From assembly GCF_001188955.3 (NCBI RefSeq), contig NZ_JPRF03000054.1, positions 186,001-250,000 on the forward strand: DNA of 64,000 nucleotides. Reading direction: 5' to 3'. Both the position numbers and the translations under genes were made by a program. This stretch comes from Kitasatospora aureofaciens. GTDB lineage: Bacteria; Actinomycetota; Actinomycetes; Streptomycetales; Streptomycetaceae. Positions 58,311 to 64,000 of the stretch are shown in pieces. Each line of letters opens with the position of its first letter. Position 1 is the stretch's first letter. The notes under the pieces were generated by a model that saw nothing but the letters and a program-made list of their open reading frames with translations, was not told the DNA's origin and did not search any database.

Positions 58311-58886
58311 TCAGACGTTCACGCCGTAGTCGGTGGCGATGCCGCGCAGGCCGGAGGCGTAACCCTGGCCTATGGCACGGAACTTCCACTCACCGCCGTT
58401 GCGGTACAGCTCGCCGAAGACCATCGCGGTCTCGGTCGAGGCGTCCTCGCTCAGGTCGTAGCGGGCGATCTCCTGCCCGTTGGCCTGGTTGACGATCCGG
58501 ATGAAGGCGTTGCGGACCTGGCCGAAGTTCTGCAGCCGGGCGTCGGCGTCGTAGATCGACACCGGGAAGACCACCTTGGCGACGTCGGCCGGCACCCGGG
58601 CCAGGTCGACCTTGATCTGCTCGTCGTCGCCGTCGCCGCCGCCGGTCAGGTTGTCGCCGCTGTGCTCGACCGAACCCTCGGGGCTGCGGAGGTTGTTGAA
58701 GAAGACGAAGTGCTGGTCCGAGACCACCTTGCCGAGCGCGTTGCACAGCAGCGCACTGGCGTCCAGGTCGTAGTCGGCCCCGGTGGTGGTGCGCACGTCC
58801 CAGCCGAGACCCACGATCACGGCGCTCAGTCCGGGCGCCTCCTTGCTCAGCGAGACGTTGCCGCCCTTGGCCAGCGAAACTCCCAC
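58311..58886 (-). CDS. TerD-family calcium-binding stress protein
   Basis: 191 aa, full length. GVSLAKGGNVSLSKEAPGLS at the start, the Ca2+ sites FFNNLRSPEGSVEHSGDNLT and GGDGDDEQIKVDLARVPADV, and IRIVNQANGQEIARYDLSED. TerD proteins are linked to tellurite tolerance and development in Streptomyces. GTG 58886 has CGAGGAGGG upstream. It stands alone, away from other ter genes. Confidence 0.96.
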   Translation of the reverse strand: MGVSLAKGGNVSLSKEAPGLSAVIVGLGWDVRTTTGADYDLDASALLCNALGKVVSDQHFVFFNNLRSPEGSVEHSGDNLTGGGDGDDEQIKVDLARVPADVAKVVFPVSIYDADARLQNFGQVRNAFIRIVNQANGQEIARYDLSEDASTETAMVFGELYRNGGEWKFRAIGQGYASGLRGIATDYGVNV

Positions 58887-59137
58887 AATGCCCTCCTCGG
58901 ATCTCTCCCTGCGGACGAATCTACAGCACTGTAGAGATCACGAGAATCCGCCTGCGGGCGGGGCCCGCCCCGGGGATTTCTCAGGGACGGGAAAGGGAAC
59001 CGGTCGCCCCCGGCCCGGATCCCGGATCCCGGTGCCCGCCGATCACCGTACCGCCGGGGCGCCGCGCCGGTAAGGCCGCCCTAGACTGGCGGTGGATCCC
59101 CTGGCCGTCCCGTCCCGAGGCTTCGCGGGAGGTTCCC

Positions 59138-59431
59138 ATGCGCCAGCGGTACAGCTTCCACCTCGACCGGAGCGGGCACTCGGTCACCGTGAACGTCCGC
59201 TCCGGCTGGATCACCGAGACCGAGCTGCTGGTGGACGGCAAGGAGTGCGCCTTCCACCGAGTCCACGGCCACGGCAGCTACCCGCTGACGCTGTCCGGGC
59301 AGTTCGCCGAGGAACCGCCGTGCCCGCTGTCCGTACGGCTGGACCGCACGGGCCTGCCGGAGCACCCGCTGACCTGCGTGCTGGAACTCGCGGGCGCCGA
59401 GCACCCGATGCCGGAAAGCACCGCGCGCTGA
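59138..59431 (+). CDS. Hypothetical protein, 97 aa
   Basis: ATG 59138 has CGGGAGG upstream. The sequence MRQRYSFHLDRSGHSVTVNV, LVDGKECAFHRVHGHG and CVLELAGAEHPMPE is beta-rich with a clear alternating pattern and four His. No signal or membrane helix. I do not recognise the family. Divergent from terD. Confidence 0.7.
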   Translation: MRQRYSFHLDRSGHSVTVNVRSGWITETELLVDGKECAFHRVHGHGSYPLTLSGQFAEEPPCPLSVRLDRTGLPEHPLTCVLELAGAEHPMPESTAR

Positions 59432-59467
59432 CACGCCACTCCTGACCTGCGGCCCCCATCCAGGGCT

Positions 59468-59496
59468 ACCTTGCTAGCAAGCTAAGCTGCTAGCAT
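59468..59496 (+). promoter_or_regulatory. Leaderless promoter with imperfect palindrome before the RHH gene
   Basis: ACCTTG (59468-59473) and TAGCAT (59491-59496) are 17 bp apart and place the transcript start at the GTG at 59504. Between and over them, GCTAGCAAGCT-A-AGCTGCTAGC (59473-59494) is palindromic apart from one extra base. The RHH protein encoded next probably binds it. Confidence 0.5.
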
Positions 59497-59503
59497 CCCT
59501 GGT

Positions 59504-59695
59504 GTGGGAAACGAGGATGTGAAGCAGTTCAACGTGTACCTGCCGATCGAGCTGATCAAGCAGGTCAAGTTCCGTGCCATCGAGGAGGAGCAGTCGCTCT
59601 CGGCGCTGGTCGCCGACGCGCTGCGCGCCTACCTCGCCGCCCCCGCCCCCGAGCAGCCGTCCGACGAATCCGCTGAATCGACCGAGGAGGACTGA
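59504..59695 (+). CDS. Ribbon-helix-helix (CopG-type) regulator
   Basis: 63 aa. QFNVYLPIELIKQVKFRAIE gives the strand and first helix, EEQSLSALVADALRAYLAA the second helix of an RHH DNA-binding dimer. An acidic tail follows. GTG 59504 has no ribosome site and coincides with the expected transcript start. It is one base from the VOC gene and is the first gene of a three-gene unit with an exporter, so it is likely its autorepressor. Confidence 0.82.
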   Translation: MGNEDVKQFNVYLPIELIKQVKFRAIEEEQSLSALVADALRAYLAAPAPEQPSDESAESTEED

Positions 59696-59696
59696 G

Positions 59697-60074
59697 ATGA
59701 CGACCCAAGGCATCGAAGCCGTGTTCATGGAGACCCACAACTGGGGCAAGGCCGCCAAGTTCTTCCAGAGTCTGGGCTACGAGCTGGAGTTCGAGACCGA
59801 CCACAACTCCGGCCAGCTGCGCAACGGCTCCGGCCCCACCATCTTCATCGCCGAGGTCCCCGCGGACCGGGAGACGCCGCTTCAGCTGGTACTGAAGGTG
59901 GCCGACGCCGACGCGTTCGAGGCAGGCGACGGCGTGGAGGTGGTGACCCCGTTCGAGGACACCCACTTCGGGACCAGGCTGGCGACCGTCCGCGACCCCG
60001 ACGGCCGGCTCTGGAGCCTCCAGGCACCGGCCAGGGGCCAGTCCGCCCCGGAGCGGCCCGACCATGTCCAGTAG
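59697..60074 (+). CDS. VOC-superfamily (glyoxalase/resistance-like) protein
   Basis: 125 aa. FMETHNWGKAAKFFQSLGYE, LEFETDHNSGQLRNGSG, FIAEVPADRETPLQLVLKVA, TRLATVRDPDGRLWSLQAP: a complete two-module fold ending with the usual DPDGRxWxLQ. His in METHNW and Glu/Gln positions could form a metal site, or it may only bind a ligand. GAGGAGGA before ATG 59697. It overlaps the exporter gene by 11 bases, so a detoxification unit is plausible. Confidence 0.88.
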   Translation: MTTQGIEAVFMETHNWGKAAKFFQSLGYELEFETDHNSGQLRNGSGPTIFIAEVPADRETPLQLVLKVADADAFEAGDGVEVVTPFEDTHFGTRLATVRDPDGRLWSLQAPARGQSAPERPDHVQ

Positions 60075-61557
60075 CACGATCGGCCGGGGCGGGGACGACG
60101 CGTTACTGCGCGCGCCCGCCCCGGCGCAGGCCCCGCCGCGCCGCGGCCTGGGCATGCTGGTGGTGATGATCGGGGTGCTGATCGCCGCGATCGACAGCAC
60201 CATCGTCGTGCTCGCCCTCCCGGAGATCCAGCACGACCTGGACGTCTCGCTGACCGCGGTCACCTGGGTGGTGGTGGCCTACCTCCTGGTGGTCACCGTG
60301 CTGGCCACCCAGGTGGGCCGGCTCGGCGACATGTACGGCCGGGTGCGGATGTACGAGGCCGGGTTCGTCGTCTTCACGGTCGGCTCGGTGCTCTGCGCGC
60401 TCGCCTGGAACGCCCCGTCCATGATCGGCTTCCGGGTGGTCCAGGGGCTCGGCGCCGCACTGATCGCCGCCAACAGCGGCGCCGTCATCTCCGAGCTGTA
60501 CCCGCCGCAGGAACGCGGCCGCGCCTACGGACTCAACGCCCTGGTGTTCTCCCTGGGCTCGGTGCTCGGCGTGCTGCTCGGCGGCGTCATCGTGACGTAC
60601 GTGTCCTGGCGGTGGATCTTCTGGATCAACCTGCCGGTCGGCCTGGTCGCGCTGGTCCTGGCCGCCCGGGTTCTGCGGGACCGGGGCGAGCGGGTGCGCC
60701 GGCGGCTGGACCCGCTGGGCATGGCCACCCTCGGGCTGGGCGTGTTCGGCATCAGCTGGGCGATGACCCGACTGGCCGTCGAACCGCCGGATGCCGCGCA
60801 GATCGGCGCCCTGGCCGGGGGCGCGGCGCTGCTCGGGGTGTTCGTGCTCGTCGAGCTGCGGCACCCGGAACCGACCCTGGACCTGTCACTGTTCCGGATT
60901 CCCGGGATGACACCATCACTGGTGGCCTCCCTGCTGCAGAGCCTCGGCAGCTTCGCCGTGCTGTTCCTGGTGATCATGTACCTCCAGGGGCCGCGCGGGC
61001 TGAGCCCGATCAGCGCCTCGCTGCTGCTGGTGCCGGGCTACCTGGTCGGTGCGCTGGTCGGCCCCTACACCGGGCGGATCGCCGACCGGCTGGGGCCGGT
61101 GGTGCCGGCGACCGCGGGGCTGGGCATCTCGGTCGTCGCCCTGCTGCTGTTCGCGCAGATGACCACCGGCAGCGGGCTGTGGCTGCCGGCGGTCGGCAAC
61201 GCGGTGATCATGATCGGTGGGAGCTTCTTCTACGCGGCCAACAGCTCGGCGGTGATGAAGGCCGCCCCACCCGAACGGCTGGGGATCGCCTCCGGCGTGC
61301 TGCGGACCTTCGCCAGCCTCGGCATGGTGTTCTCCTTCACCGTCGCGATCCTGGTCGCCGCGCACGCGGTGCCGCGCAGCACGGCCTTCGCCGTCTTCGT
61401 CGGCACCACCAGCCTGCACGGGGCGGACGCCGAGGCGTTCACCAGCGGTCTGAGCACGGCCTTCTACACCCTGACGGGCATCATGGTGCTCGCCGCCGCG
61501 CTCTCCGCGGTCCGCGGCCGACCGGATGCCGTGCGCCGCACGACGCCGTCGAGTTGA
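60064..61557 (+). CDS. MFS drug exporter (DHA2, 14 helices) with an early TTA codon
   Basis: 497 aa. Fourteen predicted helices; motif D1-like MIGVLIAAIDSTIVVLALPE (the DST-I-V-N-V-A-L-P pattern of DHA2 pumps), motif A LGDMYGRVRMY, and motif C GSVLGVLLGGVIVTYVSWRW. Codon 14 is TTA (60103-60105), so synthesis needs the bldA tRNA and should be late in growth. It overlaps the VOC gene by 11 bases. Likely proton-driven export of a small lipophilic compound; the substrate is unknown. Confidence 0.93.
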   Translation: MSSSTIGRGGDDALLRAPAPAQAPPRRGLGMLVVMIGVLIAAIDSTIVVLALPEIQHDLDVSLTAVTWVVVAYLLVVTVLATQVGRLGDMYGRVRMYEAGFVVFTVGSVLCALAWNAPSMIGFRVVQGLGAALIAANSGAVISELYPPQERGRAYGLNALVFSLGSVLGVLLGGVIVTYVSWRWIFWINLPVGLVALVLAARVLRDRGERVRRRLDPLGMATLGLGVFGISWAMTRLAVEPPDAAQIGALAGGAALLGVFVLVELRHPEPTLDLSLFRIPGMTPSLVASLLQSLGSFAVLFLVIMYLQGPRGLSPISASLLLVPGYLVGALVGPYTGRIADRLGPVVPATAGLGISVVALLLFAQMTTGSGLWLPAVGNAVIMIGGSFFYAANSSAVMKAAPPERLGIASGVLRTFASLGMVFSFTVAILVAAHAVPRSTAFAVFVGTTSLHGADAEAFTSGLSTAFYTLTGIMVLAAALSAVRGRPDAVRRTTPSS

Positions 61558-61560
61558 CGC

Positions 61561-63117
61561 TCAGGCACCAACGGCGCCGGCTATCACCTCCTCGACCGCC
61601 TGCCGGGCCCGTTCGGCGTCCTCCGCCACCAGGCCGATCCTGGTGCGGCGGTCGAGGACGTCGGCGGCGTCCAGCGCGCCTTCGTGGGTGACCGCGTAGG
61701 CGACCTCCGCGCGGGTCACGTCCAGGCCCTCCGCCAGCGGCGTCATCTCCCCCGCTGCCAGCACCTCGTGAGCCGCCCCGCCGTACCGGGCGAGCAGCGC
61801 GACGGGCACCCCGCCGGCGGGGGCCGGACGGCTGTCGCGGTGGCCCGGGGCGCCGACCAGCGGCAGCCGGGCCGTCCAGCAGGTCCGGGCGGGCAGGCCG
61901 CGCAGCCGGACGGCGGCGTCCACCGCGTCCTCGGCCATCCGTCGGTAGGTGGTGAGCTTGCCGCCGACCACGGTGATCATCCCGGACGGGGACTCCAGCA
62001 CCGCGTGCTCGCGGGAGATGTCGGCGGTGCTGCCGCCCCCGGTGTCGATCAGCGGACGCAGTCCGGCGTGGGCGCCGCGAACGTCCGCCCTGGTCAGCGC
62101 GGTGGCGAGGGCGGCGTTGACGGTGTCCAGGAGGAAGGTCAGCTCGGCCTCGGTGGGCTGCGGCTCGTCCGGGACCGGGCCCGGGGCGTCCTCGTCGGTC
62201 AAGCCGATCGCCACCCGGCCGAGTTGCTGCGGCAGCGCGAAGACGAAGCGGCTGGTGGAGCCGGGCACGGGCACGGTGAGCGCGGCCACCGGGTACCCGA
62301 GGGTCGCGGCGTCCACCAGCAGGTGGGTGCCGCGGCTCGGCCGCAGCTTGATCGAGGAGTCCACCTCGCCCGCCCACACCCCGGTGGCGTTGACGACCGC
62401 GCCCGCGGTGACGGTCAGCGCCTGGCCGCTCAGCGTGTCCACCAGCCGGGCGGAGGTGCCGGTCACCTCCTGCGCCCGCACCCGGGTCAGCACGCTCGCC
62501 CCGTACTGCGCGGCGGTGCGCGCCAGGGCCACCACCAGCCGGGCGTCGTCGACGAGTTGGCCGTCGTGGGCGACCAGCGCCCCGCGCAGCCCGTCCGTCC
62601 GCACGGCCGGGACCAGCTGCCGCGTCCGGGCCGCGTCGATCCGGCGCACCCTGGGCAGCAACGCGCCCGGCGTACCCGCGCTCAGTCGCAGCGCGTCCCC
62701 GGCGTGGAAGCCCGCGCGGATCAGCGCGGCCTGCCCGGGGCGCAGCAAGTCCGGGAGCAGCGGCACCAGTTGGGGCAGCGCGCGGATCAGGTGCGGGGCG
62801 GTGCGGGTCATCAGCACGTCGCGCTCGACGGCGCTCTCCCGGGCCACCTTGACCCGCCCGGAGGCCAGGTAGCGCAGGCCGCCGTGCACCAGCTTGGAGC
62901 TCCAGCGGCTGGTGCCGAAGGCGAGGTCGCGGGCCTCCACCAGGACGGTCCGCAGGCCGCGCGCGGCGGCGTCCAGCGCCACCCCGGCGCCGGTGACGCC
63001 GCCGCCGATCACCAGGAGGTCGATCCGCGGGTCGTCGGCGAGGGCGTCGAGCTCGAGCGTTCGGCGCCGGGCGTCGAGTCGGGCGGTACCGGCGTACGGG
63101 CCTGCGGTGGGCGTCAT
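61561..63117 (-). CDS. glpD: Glycerol-3-phosphate dehydrogenase/oxidase
   Basis: 518 aa FAD enzyme converting sn-glycerol-3-phosphate to dihydroxyacetone phosphate at the membrane. FAD site LLVIGGGVTGAGVALDAAAR (~34-53), the FGTSRWSSKLVHGGLRYLAS motif, YDDGQLVDDARLV-type VAHDGQLVDDARLVVALA, and the C-terminal helical domain (GALDAADVLDRRTRIGLVAE). ATG 63117 overlaps the TetR stop by four bases, so it is the second gene of a TetR-glpD unit. Confidence 0.93.
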   Translation of the reverse strand: MTPTAGPYAGTARLDARRRTLELDALADDPRIDLLVIGGGVTGAGVALDAAARGLRTVLVEARDLAFGTSRWSSKLVHGGLRYLASGRVKVARESAVERDVLMTRTAPHLIRALPQLVPLLPDLLRPGQAALIRAGFHAGDALRLSAGTPGALLPRVRRIDAARTRQLVPAVRTDGLRGALVAHDGQLVDDARLVVALARTAAQYGASVLTRVRAQEVTGTSARLVDTLSGQALTVTAGAVVNATGVWAGEVDSSIKLRPSRGTHLLVDAATLGYPVAALTVPVPGSTSRFVFALPQQLGRVAIGLTDEDAPGPVPDEPQPTEAELTFLLDTVNAALATALTRADVRGAHAGLRPLIDTGGGSTADISREHAVLESPSGMITVVGGKLTTYRRMAEDAVDAAVRLRGLPARTCWTARLPLVGAPGHRDSRPAPAGGVPVALLARYGGAAHEVLAAGEMTPLAEGLDVTRAEVAYAVTHEGALDAADVLDRRTRIGLVAEDAERARQAVEEVIAGAVGA

Positions 63118-63704
63118 GGCGCGAGGTATCCGTTCAGTGCTCTGGCCAGTTCGCGCCGCCAGGCCGCCTCGGGCAGCAGGGAGGCGACCATGCGGTGCGA
63201 CTGGACGGTGGACTGGGTGATCAGCAGGACCATCGCGGCCAGCTCGGTCGGCTCGCCGGCCCGGATCGAGCCCACGGCCTGGCCCTGCTCGATGCCGGTG
63301 CGCAGCGCCTCGAGCAGGCCGCGCTGGCTGGCGCCGAGCCGCTCGACCACGTACCGGAGCAGCAGGTCGGAGTCGTCGGAGTGGAGCAGCGCGCCGAGCA
63401 CCGGGTGGTCGCGCAGCCGTACGGCGACCTCGACGACCCGGTCCACGAAGGTCTCCCGGTCGTGCACCTCCAGCGAGGTGCCCTCCAGGGTGGCCAGGAT
63501 CTCGCGGGTGAGCAGCGCGCCGATCACCGCCTGGACGTCCGGCCAGCGCCGGTAGACGGTCGGGCGGCTGACCCCGGCGCGGCGCGCGATCTCCGCCAGC
63601 TGGGTGCGGCGCACGCCGAGGTGGACGATCAGGTCGGCGGCGGCGTCCAGGATCGCGTCGTCGGTGCTTCGCGGCGCTCCGGCCGTGGCGTTACTACTTG
63701 ACAT
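63114..63704 (-). CDS. TetR-family regulator
   Basis: 196 aa. The HTH spans ~17-62: DAAADLIVHLGVRRTQLAEI, ARRAGVSRPTVYRRWPDVQA. A helical ligand domain follows, ending REL-A-R-A-L-N-G-Y-L. ATG 63704 lies only 20 bases from the ATG of the divergent gene, has no ribosome site and may be read from a leaderless message. A long inverted repeat over its start suggests autorepression and control of both directions. Confidence 0.9.
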   Translation of the reverse strand: MSSSNATAGAPRSTDDAILDAAADLIVHLGVRRTQLAEIARRAGVSRPTVYRRWPDVQAVIGALLTREILATLEGTSLEVHDRETFVDRVVEVAVRLRDHPVLGALLHSDDSDLLLRYVVERLGASQRGLLEALRTGIEQGQAVGSIRAGEPTELAAMVLLITQSTVQSHRMVASLLPEAAWRRELARALNGYLAP

Positions 63705-63724
63705 GATGTGTGAAACTGTAACGC
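63688..63724. promoter_or_regulatory. Inverted repeat GCGTTAC-N23-GTAACGC between TetR and FAD-oxidase genes
   Basis: Seven-base arms at 63688-63694 and 63718-63724 frame the whole space between the two divergent starts. TTGACA at 63698 lies inside. Probably the TetR operator. Confidence 0.5.
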
Positions 63725-64000
63725 ATGGCACCTGAGACGCAAGCAGGGGCAGCCGGCGCCGCGCTGCCGCTCCCCCCTATGAAGTGGGACGCCTGGGGCG
63801 ACCCGGCCCTCGCCAAGGAGCTGTCCGCCGACATCAAGGGGCTGCTCGCCGCCGCCCTCGGTGTCACCGGCGACGCCGCCCCCGGGCCGAGCGCCGCCGA
63901 GGTCGTGCTGCGTCCCTCCCGGATCACCGCCGACGCCCTCGAGGCGCTGGCCGCCGCCGTCGGCGAGGCGCACGTCAGCGCCGCCGACGCCGACCGCCTG
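63725..64000 (+). CDS. FAD-binding oxidase, alkyl-DHAP synthase-like (3' end outside window)
   Basis: The first 92 codons read MAPETQAGAAGAALPLPPMK, then WDAWGDPALAKELSADIKGL and SRITADALEALAAAVGEAHV. The MKWDAWGDPALAKEL segment is the start of actinobacterial FAD oxidases related to alkyldihydroxyacetonephosphate synthase. An in-frame ATG at 63779 is an alternative start. The FAD-binding domain lies beyond the edge. Its pairing with glpD (which makes DHAP) supports a role around glycerol-phosphate or ether-lipid chemistry; that is inference. Confidence 0.75.
   Translation, partial: MAPETQAGAAGAALPLPPMKWDAWGDPALAKELSADIKGLLAAALGVTGDAAPGPSAAEVVLRPSRITADALEALAAAVGEAHVSAADADRL

Noticed and set aside
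1..64000. tRNA, rRNA genes, complete insertion sequences, prophage or integration sites
   Set aside because: No cloverleaf-like CCA ends, rRNA cores, transposase genes with inverted ends or integrase genes were seen; the only transposase-like piece is the HTH at 38.4 kb.

Overview
The window is very GC-rich, uses GTG and TTG starts freely and has Streptomyces-type promoters and gene families: a conservon (cvnABCD), a SigE-family ECF sigma factor, an XRE/DUF397 pair, TerD, and rare TTA codons. It comes from a Streptomycetaceae chromosome (Streptomyces or Kitasatospora); I cannot name the species. Gene order is accessory in character. Intact metabolic operons sit beside many decayed fragments: an SDR remnant, a frameshifted quinone oxidoreductase, a truncated tyrosine phosphatase, NmrA and regulator stubs, a urea transporter with two internal deletions, a hydrolase stub, XRE/DUF397 remnants and an MFS stub. 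No tRNA, rRNA, CRISPR or complete insertion sequence was seen.

Layout. 1-2.7 kb: MerR regulator divergent from an imine-reductase-like gene, then dehydrogenase remnants. 2.8-4.7 kb: a LuxR regulator carrying an ATPase-like domain, then gene debris. 4.7-11.1 kb (minus): urease operon in the order ureA, CbiX-like His-rich gene, ureB, ureC, ureF, ureG, ureD, behind a decayed urea transporter; ureE is absent. 11.5-18 kb: hydrolases, a GNAT enzyme, a sigma factor with its membrane partner, a nucleotidyltransferase and a Sel1-repeat protein. 18-23.2 kb: LysR divergent from an epimerase/aldo-keto reductase pair, a 15-bp repeat array and an SDR. 23.4-28.1 kb: a small secreted peptide, a wall-binding protein, a YbaK-like deacylase, and leuA with a leader-peptide attenuator divergent from a GntR regulator. 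28.3-35.4 kb: the conservon, an FAD monooxygenase, a VOC protein and a serine hydrolase. 35.5-41.6 kb: broken XRE/DUF397, a secreted repeat protein, and a MarR-type regulator divergent from a class-C-type serine hydrolase.

41.7-45.8 kb holds the most interesting system. It is a stand-alone MbtH-adenylation-carrier-reductase protein without a condensation domain, overlapping by four bases a leucyl/phenylalanyl-tRNA-protein transferase homologue. This is the architecture proposed for tRNA-dependent peptide (livipeptin/leupeptin-like aldehyde) synthesis in S. lividans. Both genes carry one TTA codon, so bldA control is likely. A GGDEF-EAL membrane protein is divergent from it. After it come a small peptide gene with an overlapping micro-ORF (resembling one at 23.6 kb), an MFS remnant, secreted proteins, fadH with a perfect operator palindrome, an FAD monooxygenase, terD, an RHH-VOC-MFS efflux operon with a TTA codon in the pump, and a TetR-glpD operon divergent from an FAD oxidase that runs off the window.

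A recurring 14-18 bp hairpin with the core GAGTGGGAAGTCG/CGACTTCCCACTC occurs four times at gene ends, with a degenerate fifth copy. It looks like a strain-specific family of bidirectional terminators or dispersed palindromes.
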